Assembly: GCA_965277345.1 (NCBI GenBank)
Contig: CBDICI010000004.1
Coordinates: 1,426,001 to 1,490,000, forward strand
Direction of reading: 5' to 3'
Origin: CAIOYC01 sp965277345
Lineage (GTDB): Bacteria > Pseudomonadota > Alphaproteobacteria > Caulobacterales > Caulobacteraceae
DNA: 64,000 nucleotides
Made by a program: the position numbers and the translations under genes. Positions 6,788 to 15,024 of the stretch are shown here, in pieces. The notes below the pieces were generated by a model. That model searched no databases. It was not told the origin of the DNA and worked only from the letters and a program-made list of their open reading frames with translations. Numbering within the stretch: position 1 is the first letter of the stretch; every line of letters begins with the position of its first letter.

Positions 6788-8894
6788 GTGACTCACGCTC
6801 AGAAAATTGTCTTCAGCTCCTCGCGGGACATTCCCTTCAACAAGCTCCTCTTGTCCCAGTCCAACGTCCGGCCGGCGTCTCGATCGAGGAGCTGGCCGAA
6901 GACATCGCCCGGCGCACCTTGTTGCAGAGCATCACCGTCCGCCCGGTCTGCGACGCCGAGGGCGCCGAGACCGGCATGTACGAGGTCCCCGCCGGCGGCC
7001 GCCGCTTCCGGGCGCTTGAGCTTCTGGTCAAGCAGAAGCGCCTGGCCAAGACCGCGCCGGTCCCCTGTGTGATCCGCACCGACGGCATCGCCGAGGAGGA
7101 TTCGCTGGCCGAGAACGTCCAGCGCGCGCCCCTGCATCCCTTGGACCAGTTCCGCGCCTTCCTGGCGCTTCGGGAGAAGGGTCAGTCCGAAGAGGAGATC
7201 GCCGCAGCCTTCTTCGTCGCGGTTCCGGTGGTCAAGCAGCGACTGCGCCTGGCGTCGGTGTCGCCAAAGCTCCTCGACGTCTATGCCGAGGACGGCATGA
7301 CGCTGGACCAGCTCATGGCCTTCACGGTCAGCGGCGATCATGAACGTCAGGAGCAGGTCTATGAGCGCCTGTGGTCCTCATACGCCAAAGACCCATCGCA
7401 CATCCGCAGAGCCCTAACCGAAGGCGCCGTCCGCGCCGCCGACAAGCGCGCCCAGTTTATCGGCTTGGACGCCTATGTGGAGGCGGGCGGTGTGATCCTG
7501 CGCGACCTCTTCCACGGCGATGACGGCGGTTGGCTGCAGGACGTGCCTTTGGTGGAGCGCATGGCAGCCGAGGCCCTGGAGCACGCGGCGGAAGGCGTCC
7601 GCGCCGAGGGGTGGCGCTGGATCGAGGTCGCTCCCGAGTTCCCTTATGGTCATACCTTCGGTCTTCGCCAGCTCCGCGGCGAAGGCGACCGGTTGACCGA
7701 GGACGAGCGGGCGACGTTCAACGCGCTGCAGGACGAGTACAACACCCTCTCTGAGACCTACGCCGACGAAGAGGACCTGCCCGAGGCGGTCGATCAGCGC
7801 TTCGGAGAGATCGAGACGGCGCTGGAGGCGTTTCGGAACCGGCCGATCCTCTACGATCCCGAAGAGGTCGCCCGCGCCGGCGCCTTCATCAGCATCGACG
7901 GGTCGGGCGCTCTTAGAGTCGAACGCGGTTACGTCCGGCCCGAGGACGAGCGGCCCATCGAGGCCGAACCTGCGCCCAACGGTGAAAACGACGATGAGGC
8001 ACGAACCGCTATCGCCGCCGAGCCCGAAGACGAGCCGGAAGAGGATGGGTTGAAGCCCATCTCTGACCGGCTGATCACCGAGCTGACCACCCACCGGACC
8101 CTGGCCCTTCGTCAGGTGCTCGGCGAACAGCCCACGGTCGCCTTCCACGCGGCTCTGCATGCGCTCTGCATGAAGATCTTCTACCGCTACACGGTGGATA
8201 GCTGCCTGGAGCTCGACCTGAAGATCACGGGTTCAGCAGCCAGATCCCGGGATTGAACGATAGTGTGGCGGTGAAAGCCATCAACGACCGGCACCAGGCC
8301 TGGCTCAACGCCCTGCCCAAAGAGCCCGCCGATCTTTGGGAGGCTTTGCTCGGGTTCGACGGCGACAGCCAGGGCGCGCTCTTCGCGCACTGCATCTCGC
8401 TCTCGGTCAACGCGGTCTACGAGACTTATAACCGCAGGCCCCGCGCCATGGTCCACGCCGACCAGCTCGCCCAGGCGACGGGCCTCGACATGGTCGCCGC
8501 CGGCTGGGTCCCGACCATCGACACCTATCTCGGTCGGGTGACCAAGCCGCGCATTCTCGGCGCCGTGCGTGAGGCGCGCGGCGACCGGGCGGCCCAGCTC
8601 ATCGACTATCTCAAGAAGGGCGAGATGGCCGAGAAGGCGCAGGACCTCCTGGCCGGGTCCGGCTGGCTGCCAGAGCCGCTCCGCACGCCGGGGCGGACTG
8701 CGGCGCTTGAGACGGATGCAGTCATGCTCGACCTGGACGACAGCCAGGTCACCGACATCGCCGCCGAACCGCTCGGGGAAGAACCTTCCGCTGTGGCCGA
8801 TCAGGCGCCTGCGGAGCGTGAGGACGGGGCGAATGCCCCCGCAGAGCCCGACGCCGTTGCGGTCACCGGCGCGCACGCCATCGCGGCCGAGTAG
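6788..8894 (+). pseudogene. parB-like gene broken by two frameshifts
   Basis: This is a ParB/Srx-type protein of alphaproteobacterial plasmids and islands, normally one chain of about 700 residues. The expected N-terminus (from GTG 6788: VTHAQKIVFSSSRDIPFNK...SQSNVR) lies in one frame up to about 6871. The nuclease-like ParB core (AGVSIEELAEDI, PAGGRRFRALELL, SLAENVQRAPLHPLDQF) continues in another frame from 6871. The fit to remembered homologues suggests loss of about 10 bases. Near 8221-8229 a second shift ends the core at TGA 8256, while the conserved continuation (GFSSQIPGLNDSVAVKAI...) runs on in the third frame to 8894. A TTG at 8253 could restart the tail. Sequencing error cannot be excluded, but two shifts in one gene favour decay. 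Confidence 0.75.
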
Positions 8895-8963
8895 GCGGAC
8901 CTGACTGCGGGGCGGCCTCGGTCGCCCCGCGTCTTTTCCAACATTCAGATGAGGAGGTTCGCC

Positions 8964-9446
8964 ATGAGCGAGACCCTACCAAACGACGCCTATGCTTCGG
9001 TATTGGCCCAAATCACCGCCGAGTATCAGGAGAGATCACGCCTGGAGGCCGAGATACGCCCCGGCAACCAGGCCGCCCTGTTCGACGCCCTCGCCTCGGG
9101 GGGCGTCACCTCCGTCGTCGTGGTGTTCGACGGGTTGGGCGACTCCGGCCAGATCGAATCCATCGAGACCCGTACAGGCGATGTTCGAACGCCGCTGCCT
9201 GACGTTCACATCACAATTAGACAGGTCCTCGCCGACGCTTCGGGCGTGGAGGAGACGACGGTCACGCTCTACGAGGCCATCGAAGCGCTGGCCTACGATC
9301 TGCTCGAAGAGACCCATCCGGGATGGGAGAACAACGACGGCGCCTTTGGCGAGTTCATCTTCGACGTGGCGGCGCGAACCATCGCCCTCGACCACCACGA
9401 GCGGTTCACCGACATCGAGTCGTTTTCCCACGCCTGGGGAGAATAG
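8964..9446 (+). CDS. DUF6878-like island protein
   Basis: A 160-residue protein of the type annotated DUF6878, commonly found behind parB in alphaproteobacterial islands; its function is unknown. The ATG at 8964 is chosen because AGGAGG (8952-8957) sits seven bases upstream. An earlier in-frame ATG at 8949 overlaps that ribosome site. Conserved stretches include ALFDALASGGVTSVVVVFDGLGDSGQIE and ALAYDLLEETHPGWENNDGAFGEF. The protein is acidic and has no membrane segment or signal peptide. The short gap to the next gene (3 bases) indicates co-transcription. Confidence 0.8.
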   Translation: MSETLPNDAYASVLAQITAEYQERSRLEAEIRPGNQAALFDALASGGVTSVVVVFDGLGDSGQIESIETRTGDVRTPLPDVHITIRQVLADASGVEETTVTLYEAIEALAYDLLEETHPGWENNDGAFGEFIFDVAARTIALDHHERFTDIESFSHAWGE

Positions 9447-9449
9447 GTC

Positions 9450-9836
9450 ATGGGACATTGCTATCATCACGCCCTGTCTTCGGTGAAGAAGTGGGGCGGC
9501 TGCCCGGACGACTACCTGCCGCTGCACCAATGGTTCGACGAGTCCAAGGCGATCATCGCCGACTTCCGCCACCGGGCGCTGCGCCATCACGCCGAAGGCA
9601 TCTTTACGCTGGAGCGGTTTTTCGGGGCGACCCTCACCGTCTCCACCGGCCGGATTGTGCCCGTCCGCCTGATCGGCGAACAGCACGTGCGCGAGGATCT
9701 GGGCTTCATTCCGAGCTTCGCCGACTGGGCGCGCCTCGTCCGGCCGGAGCCCTGGATGGGCCGCGCCCAGCCCATCCACCGCGAGGTCGATCCGTTCGCT
9801 GTGCGTGCGGCAGCCGAAGACGGAGGCGCGCCATGA
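9450..9836 (+). CDS. DUF6915-like island protein
   Basis: A 128-residue protein of unknown function that resembles DUF6915. The recognisable block is YHHALSSVKKWGG, followed by a His-rich segment DFRHRALRHHAEGIF and the C-terminal GEQHVREDLGFIPSFADW. The many histidines and the DUF6878 neighbour are typical of this module. The start ATG lies three bases after the previous stop, and the stop overlaps the next start (ATGA), so the genes are translated as a set. No catalytic motif is evident. Confidence 0.78.
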   Translation: MGHCYHHALSSVKKWGGCPDDYLPLHQWFDESKAIIADFRHRALRHHAEGIFTLERFFGATLTVSTGRIVPVRLIGEQHVREDLGFIPSFADWARLVRPEPWMGRAQPIHREVDPFAVRAAAEDGGAP

Positions 9837-10003
9837 GCCTCCGCGATCCGCTTTTCGGGGCGGAGGAAGGTCCAGGCAAGACCGTCCCACCCGACCTTGC
9901 GGCCGTGATGCAGCACGCCCGCCGCACCGGCGCTGAATACATCCTGTTCGACGCTGACGCGGTCCCGAACGCCGAGCTTGCGATCTTCGCCTGGCGGCGC
10001 TGA
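9833..10003 (+). CDS. Small hypothetical island protein (56 aa)
   Basis: A 56-residue protein starting at ATG 9833, which overlaps the previous stop (ATGA). The sequence MSLRDPLFGAEEGPGKTVPP...GAEYILFDADAVPNAELAIFAW has the look of a small conserved protein that usually closes this gene set. No function is known to me. The coupling and the conserved neighbours are the reasons to accept such a short gene. Confidence 0.6.
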   Translation: MSLRDPLFGAEEGPGKTVPPDLAAVMQHARRTGAEYILFDADAVPNAELAIFAWRR

Positions 10004-10077
10004 TGCCATCCTTCGCACTTCGTTCACTGGCCGAGCCCGACCCCAGCGCCGGGCTCCTTTCGTTTTGGGAGGGCCTG

Positions 10078-10440
10078 ATGGCCGACTATCACACTCTGTT
10101 TTCCTGCCACTTCGATGTCGGCACGACCCAGAACGCCGAGGCGGCGCAGGCCATCTTCGACCAACTGGAGATGGATCTGGACGAAGAGGACGGCGCCACG
10201 ATCGGCTTCGCCATGAGCTTCAGCGCTGACCACCCTGGGAATCTTTGGCTTCACGACATCGACAACTACGGCGAGCCCGAGCACGTCATCGCCTTCGTGC
10301 TTCGCTGTGCCGAGGCGTTTCAGGCGCGGGCAGGCCACGCGCCATTCGAGCAACATCTCCCGCAGCATCGGCATCATGGGCACATCGCGTCGCGCCATCC
10401 GCGTCTACAGTTCCGTGCTCGCCGTCTGCGCGGTCCTCGT
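10078..10440 (+). pseudogene. Island hypothetical gene, 3'-truncated at island edge
   Basis: The conserved part starts at ATG 10078 (MADYHTLFSCHFDVGTTQN) after a GGGAGG-like site and runs through GATIGFAMSFSADHPGNLWLHD and HVIAFVLRCAEAF (to about 10325). After that the frame stays open but the sequence becomes Arg/His-rich and lies antisense to a decayed histidine kinase, so the native C-terminus is missing. The gene therefore marks the right-hand end of the island remnant. The exact junction lies somewhere between about 10325 and 10450. The product is unknown. Confidence 0.5.
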
Positions 10441-11056
10441 TCAGCTCGGCCTCGCTCCGGCTCGCCCAGGGTCTTGCTGGCGGCGAGCAGGCCGGCAAAG
10501 CCCAGAACGCTCGTCAGGGGGGTCCTCAACTCTTGGCTCATATTGGCCAGAAAATCGGACTTCGCCTGTTCCGACGCTTCGGCGCGCTCCTTCGCCTCAA
10601 GGAGGCGCCGCCTCCAGCTCCTAATGGGCCGTGATGTCGCGGCTGGTGGTGACGATATCGATACCCTGTGCGGTGCGGGCCACGACCTTGGCTTGGGTTT
10701 CAAGCCAGACGTAGTGACCACGGGCATGTCGTGATCGTTGTTGGAGTCTCACATCGACGGCGGAGCCGTTCAGGGCCGCCACGAGCGCCTGCTCCAGGGC
10801 GGGCCGATCGTCAGGATGGGTCAATGCGTTGGGGGAGAGGCCGCGAAGGTCCTCGGGATTTATGCCAAGCACCGCCTTTGATCGCCGGGGAGACGTAAGT
10901 GGCGTCTTCAATCTCCTCGCCCTGAGCGTCGAGTCGGACGAAAGTGATGATCTCGTCGACGTTATCCGCAAGGAATCGATACCGCGCTTCGCTGGCGGCC
11001 AAGGCGCTCAAGCTTGCCTCGCGATCAGGGTTTCCGTCCATCCACCTCACTCCCAT
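10440..11056 (-). pseudogene. Decayed PAS-histidine kinase, truncated at 3' end
   Basis: Three overlapping reading frames on the minus strand together give one kinase. A PAS domain begins ASEARYRFLADNVDEIITFV and continues, after a +1 shift near 10880, as AVLGINPEDLRGLSPNALTHPDDRP...WLETQAKVV...TSRDITA. After another shift near 10615 comes a coiled linker LLEAKERAEASEQAKSDF and the HisKA box. The phosphorylated histidine is replaced: the box reads NMSQELRTPLTSVLGFAGLL, with CAA at 10533-10535. The ATPase domain is missing, because the sequence loses homology after GEPER at about 10440, where the island remnant begins. It is clearly non-functional. Confidence 0.72.
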
Positions 11057-11070
11057 GACTGGCGTTTCTG

Positions 11071-11421
11071 CTAGATAGCCGGCCTGAAGAAGTGGGTTCG
11101 GCGCGCGAATACTTGCCCGTCCCGAAAGACGAAGCTGTCGGCGAACCGCTCCTGGAGCGCCTCTCCCGTTTTCGATCGGCCGGCAAACGCTCCCCAGGCC
11201 GCGCCCGTGTCGCCCCAGACGATTACCTGCTCGAGATGGTGGCGGCCTTCAGCGATGACCCGGTCCTTGCGATAGAACGCCATGATCGCCGCGGCGCCCG
11301 TGAGTGGCTGGTAGCCCGGGCGTTCATAGACGGCGTCCCGATGATAGACCGACTCAAGATCATCAAGGCGCTGTTCGTCGACCGCTTGGCACAGTGCGTG
11401 CAGGAACGCTGCGTCGATCAT
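11071..11421 (-). CDS. SnoaL/NTF2-like protein
   Basis: A 116-residue protein with the cone-shaped NTF2/SnoaL fold signature: an N-terminal helix (AAFLHALCQAVDEQRLDDLESVYHRDAVYERPG), a central GAAAIMAFYR helix and C-terminal strands ending FRDGQVFARRTHFF. Such proteins are small isomerases, hydratases or binding proteins, and the role here is unknown. Its ATG overlaps the stop of the M17 aminopeptidase gene (ATGA at 11418-11421), so it is the last gene of the minus-strand operon. Confidence 0.75.
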   Translation of the reverse strand: MIDAAFLHALCQAVDEQRLDDLESVYHRDAVYERPGYQPLTGAAAIMAFYRKDRVIAEGRHHLEQVIVWGDTGAAWGAFAGRSKTGEALQERFADSFVFRDGQVFARRTHFFRPAI

Positions 11422-12926
11422 CGGGGCTGTTTCTGCCTTGCCTCAAGGGTCTCCGACCGCCCGCCAGGGTCTTCGAGTCCGGCGAGCCAACGGTCGAGAA
11501 GAATCGCGCCGAAGCCCGTCGCGCCCTCCTCCGCCAGAGGCGTGGGGCGTGTCGCCCATGCGGCGCCGGCGATGTCGATGTGAGCCCAACGCGCCGAGGC
11601 GTCCACGAAGCGCCACAAAAACTGGGCGCCGGCAGCGGGCGAGCCTGATGAGAGGCCGAGGTGTCCGGGCGCGCCGAAATTGCGAACGTCGGCGACTTTT
11701 GACTCCACGAGGTAGGTCTGCCTGGGATCCAGGGGCAAGCGCCAAACCCGCTCACCGGTCCGGCGCCCCGCCAGATCGAGCTCATCGGCGAGAGCGTCGT
11801 CCGAGGTGAACACGCCGCCGAACTCCTCATGCAGCACTGCGGTCAAGGCGCCGGTGAGCGTGGCGACGTCGACGATGGTCGTGGGCGCATATTGGCGCAG
11901 GCCGAACGTCAGGCTGTCGGCGAGCACCAGGCGACCTTCAGCATCCGTGTCGGCGACCTCGATGGTGGCGCCGGACAGGGAGGTGATGACATCCCCCGGC
12001 CGATAGGCCATCGCATCGATGGCGTTCTCGACCATGGGAACGATGGCGGCGACGTTGACACGCGCGCCTCGACTCGCGGCGAGCGCCACCGCGCCGAGAA
12101 CCGCGGCCCCTCCGGCCATGTCGAATCGCATCTTCTCAATGATGGGACGCGCCTTCAGGTTCAGGCCGCCCCCGTCGAACGTCAGTCCCTTGCCCACCAA
12201 GACGGCGTCCCAACCCGGATGTTCGGCTCCCCGCCACTCCGCGATGGCCAGCCGCGGGGCGTGTTCGGCGCCGCGGCCGACGGCCAGGATCGCTCCGGCG
12301 CCCATGGCCTTGAGCGCTTCGGCGTCGATGATGCGGACATCGAGGCCGAACTCCTTCAGCGCCAGCGCTTCGGCGGCGAAGGTTTCCGGGTTGAGCAGGT
12401 TTGCGGGGGCGTCTACCCAGGCGCGGGCGGTCAGCGCGACGTTGGCGATGCGCTGGGCCTCCTCCAGTTCCTCCGCACCGTCGGGAAACACCAGGGTGCG
12501 GCTGCGCGGGCTCTCGCCCTCATAGCTTTTCAGGCCTTCGAACCTGTAGTCGTGCAACAGGGCGCCGAGGCAAAGCTCGCGGCGCTGTGAGAGATTAAGG
12601 CCCTGAGGGACGCGCAAAGTCGTCACTCGAGCCGAGGCCATGGCCTTGGGCAAAGCCCCTCCGAGCGTCGTCCATAGATGATCGGGTGGACGCTGCCTAT
12701 TCCCGGCGCCCAAGACGAGGATGCGGCCTTGGTGGTCGTCCGCCGGCGTGATGTCGAAGGCTGACCCCAAGCGCGGGGTGAAGCTGACACGGCGGGCGGC
12801 GTCGGCGGCCCGTTGTCTGATCTCCGGCGCACCTGCGACTAGCGTGCCGCTTTCGTCGAGCACCACCAGTTCGGCAATGGGCGCTTGGCTGGACCGCGCG
12901 ATCTTAAGCGTGCTCCATCCAATCAC
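11418..12926 (-). CDS. M17 leucyl aminopeptidase family protein
   Basis: A 502-residue M17 zinc aminopeptidase that removes N-terminal residues from short peptides in the cytoplasm. The two-metal site is visible: GKGLTFDGGGLNLK (Lys and Asp ligands), MRFDMAGGAAVLGA and VADTDAEGRLVLAD, where the usual N of NTDAEGR is D and the usual S of TFDSGG is G. The N-terminal macrodomain-like half is divergent, so this is not a housekeeping PepA copy. The start is GTG at 12926, overlapping the upstream stop (GTGA). A longer frame from TTG 12944 would run further into the previous gene. It sits in an operon with a D-aminopeptidase-type hydrolase. Confidence 0.88.
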   Translation of the reverse strand: MIGWSTLKIARSSQAPIAELVVLDESGTLVAGAPEIRQRAADAARRVSFTPRLGSAFDITPADDHQGRILVLGAGNRQRPPDHLWTTLGGALPKAMASARVTTLRVPQGLNLSQRRELCLGALLHDYRFEGLKSYEGESPRSRTLVFPDGAEELEEAQRIANVALTARAWVDAPANLLNPETFAAEALALKEFGLDVRIIDAEALKAMGAGAILAVGRGAEHAPRLAIAEWRGAEHPGWDAVLVGKGLTFDGGGLNLKARPIIEKMRFDMAGGAAVLGAVALAASRGARVNVAAIVPMVENAIDAMAYRPGDVITSLSGATIEVADTDAEGRLVLADSLTFGLRQYAPTTIVDVATLTGALTAVLHEEFGGVFTSDDALADELDLAGRRTGERVWRLPLDPRQTYLVESKVADVRNFGAPGHLGLSSGSPAAGAQFLWRFVDASARWAHIDIAGAAWATRPTPLAEEGATGFGAILLDRWLAGLEDPGGRSETLEARQKQPR

Positions 12927-14107
12927 AGCGTGTCCCCTTCGCAAGAGCTTCCCCGGCCTCGGCGAACATTGCGCTCGCCGATCGCCGCGATGTCCGGAAT
13001 CCCGGCGAGGACGAGGGTGCGCTCGAACTCCGCGCGGAGAAGAGCCAGCGCCCGAGCCACCCCGGCTTCGCCGCCGGCGGCGAGCCCGAACAGATAGGGG
13101 CGGCCGATCGCACAGGCGGTGGCGCCCAGGGCCAGGGCCTTGACGATATCTGAGCCCCGGCGGACGCCCCCGTCACAGATGATCTCAAGCCGGCCGCCCA
13201 CGGCTTCGGCCACCGGAGCGATCTGGTCGATCGGGGCCGGCGCGCCGTCCAGCTGGCGGCCCCCGTGGTTGGAGACCATCACCGCAGTGGCCCCGGAGGA
13301 CTCCGCGCGCCGGGCGTCGTCCGGCGTCATCAGGCCCTTGATCGCAAGGGGGCCGCCCCATGCCGCCGCAAGCCATTCCACGTCCGTCCAGGTCAGGGTG
13401 CGGTCGAACTGCCGATCGATGTAGTCGAACAGCGACATCGGCCCTTCGGCAAGTAGGTCGGTGCGATGGCTGACGTTGGCGAAATCGAACGTCGCCCCGC
13501 TCAGGGCCTGGACCGCCCATGCCGGATGCGCCGCGAAGCTTGCCAGGCTTTGCAAACTCAGACGCGGGGGTAAACTTAGGCCGTTGATCCGATCCTGCTC
13601 GCGGTTGCCGGCGACGGGCGTATCGACCGTGAGCGCCAGGCCGTCGTAGCCACAGGCCTTGCAGCGCGCCACGAATTCGGCGGTCAGACCCCGGTCCTTG
13701 AAGATGTAGATTTGGAACACCTTTGGACCGGCGCTCAGCGCTGCTATCTCCTCCAGCCGCGTGGTGCCGAGGGTCGAAAGACCGTAGGCGATCCCCTGCG
13801 CCGCCGCGGCCCGGGCCACCGCCGGCTCGGCGCCGGTGTGGAACATGCGATTGAGACCCGTCGGGCTCAGCATCAGCGGCCAATCGAGGTCGCGTCCGAA
13901 AAGGCGCGTCGCGGTCTTCAGCTGGGTCGTGTCGACCAGCACATTTGGGACAATCTCGTAATCCGCGAACGCCGCGCTCGACCGGCGCAGCGTGCGCTCG
14001 TCGTCGGCGCCCCCATCGAGATAGTCGAATATGGGCTTGGGCAGGCGTCGCTCAGCCGCGCGACGAAGGTCGGCTCCATTGAAACACCGCTCGAGGGCCC
14101 GCGTCAT
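12923..14107 (-). CDS. FMN-dependent alpha-hydroxy-acid dehydrogenase (LldD family)
   Basis: A 394-residue FMN enzyme of the L-lactate/mandelate dehydrogenase and glycolate oxidase family, oxidising a 2-hydroxy acid to a 2-keto acid. Visible motifs are the N-terminal RRLPKPIFDYLDGGADDE, the FMN strand LMLSPTGLNRMFH, LALTVDTPVAGNREQD, the catalytic-base block MVSNHGGRQLDGAPAPID, and the FMN-phosphate site IICDGGVRRGSDIVKALALGA. The open frame extends to 14602, but that part overlaps the esterase gene, so ATG 14107 is the likely start. In this operon a hydroxy-acid dehydrogenase would handle hydroxy-acid residues released from the substrate, or products of a transaminase or reductase. Confidence 0.9.
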   Translation of the reverse strand: MTRALERCFNGADLRRAAERRLPKPIFDYLDGGADDERTLRRSSAAFADYEIVPNVLVDTTQLKTATRLFGRDLDWPLMLSPTGLNRMFHTGAEPAVARAAAAQGIAYGLSTLGTTRLEEIAALSAGPKVFQIYIFKDRGLTAEFVARCKACGYDGLALTVDTPVAGNREQDRINGLSLPPRLSLQSLASFAAHPAWAVQALSGATFDFANVSHRTDLLAEGPMSLFDYIDRQFDRTLTWTDVEWLAAAWGGPLAIKGLMTPDDARRAESSGATAVMVSNHGGRQLDGAPAPIDQIAPVAEAVGGRLEIICDGGVRRGSDIVKALALGATACAIGRPYLFGLAAGGEAGVARALALLRAEFERTLVLAGIPDIAAIGERNVRRGRGSSCEGDTL

Positions 14108-14124
14108 GTGGATCGCTATGCCCT

Positions 14125-15024
14125 CTAGGCCGCGCCGAGTGCGAAACCGAGGCCGCGACTGAGCGTGGCCGGAATGACGCCCACGTGCGTTTCGCCCTCG
14201 AACTCGACGAACTGAATCTCGCTGGTTTGCGAGGGCAGCGCGGCCAAAAGCCGAGCGGCCAGTTCGCGGGCATTGTCCCGCATTCTGGCGCTGCGAATGA
14301 GCGCCACCCGCTCTTCGATCGACATCCCCGGAACGGCCGGAAGATTCTCCTCGGCCTGCTCCAGCCCCCCCGTCGTGAGAAGGAGACGAACGCCAAGGTC
14401 GCCCGCCTTCACCTTTTCCACGAACGTCGGCTCTTGCGCGAGCAGACCGCAGTCGTTCCACCAGATCGACGGGCTGCCGGCGACAAAGGTCTTGAAGGCG
14501 TGCGGCCGTCCAAACAGCGCGGTCAGCACGCACAGTCCTCCCAGCGAGAAACCGAGAAGCGTTTGCTCCGCCGCGTCGCCCGAGAAGTCCGAGACGATCC
14601 AAGGCGCAAGCTCGTCAATGATGAAGTCCAGGAATGCCGAGGACCCTCCCGTTTCCGCCCCGGCCATCGACGGCGGGATCCGATCCGGCGGGGTCGGGGG
14701 GGTGAGATCGAACATCCTCATGCCCAGCGCCTCGAGACGCGAATCGACCGGATAGCCGATGCCGAGGATCACCGCAGGGCGTATCTCGCCCATCAGCGCG
14801 CGGAGCGTGGCTTGCTCGACGACCGTTCCGATCATCCCGTTGGCGTCGAGCAGGTAGACGACGGGATAGCCGCCCGGCGGCGGCGGCAGGATCGGCCTGG
14901 AGACGAAGGTGCGGTAGCGCCGGCCATTGACTGAACCGACCTGGTCCCATTCGACGGTATCGAGAAGAACCGCCGGCCTCGGGGCGCCGACATCCGAGAA
15001 CGGCATCCGGTGGGTCGCGCTCAT
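14125..15024 (-). CDS. Alpha/beta-hydrolase esterase (esterase D / BesA-IroE type)
   Basis: A 299-residue putative esterase with the alpha/beta fold. YPVVYLLDANG is the first strand after the oxyanion region. The nucleophile elbow is LLGFSLGGLCVLTAL (GxSxG). FKTFVAGSPSIWWND is characteristic of the esterase D and siderophore-esterase group, and the catalytic His is in FEGETHVGVIP. It has no signal peptide, so it acts in the cytoplasm. ATG 15024 overlaps the MFS stop (ATGA at 15021-15024); the frame is open to 15093 but that lies inside the MFS gene. The family cleaves ester or depsipeptide bonds, which fits a depsipeptide substrate, but this is inference. Confidence 0.82.
   Translation of the reverse strand: MSATHRMPFSDVGAPRPAVLLDTVEWDQVGSVNGRRYRTFVSRPILPPPPGGYPVVYLLDANGMIGTVVEQATLRALMGEIRPAVILGIGYPVDSRLEALGMRMFDLTPPTPPDRIPPSMAGAETGGSSAFLDFIIDELAPWIVSDFSGDAAEQTLLGFSLGGLCVLTALFGRPHAFKTFVAGSPSIWWNDCGLLAQEPTFVEKVKAGDLGVRLLLTTGGLEQAEENLPAVPGMSIEERVALIRSARMRDNARELAARLLAALPSQTSEIQFVEFEGETHVGVIPATLSRGLGFALGAA

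Noticed and set aside
8253..8894. Independent small gene after parB
   Set aside because: Its sequence continues the ParB family C-terminus after a frameshift. It is described as part of the broken parB, with possible re-initiation at TTG 8253.
10240..10740. Second attachment site (repeat of the tRNA-Gly 3' end) at the right island edge
   Set aside because: No stretch resembling TTCGAATCTCTTCGCCCGC was found there. The right end appears to have been lost by deletion.
14108..14602. Extended N-terminus for the hydroxy-acid dehydrogenase
   Set aside because: The extra 165 codons overlap the esterase gene and are unlike any family N-terminus. ATG 14107 gives the usual length.
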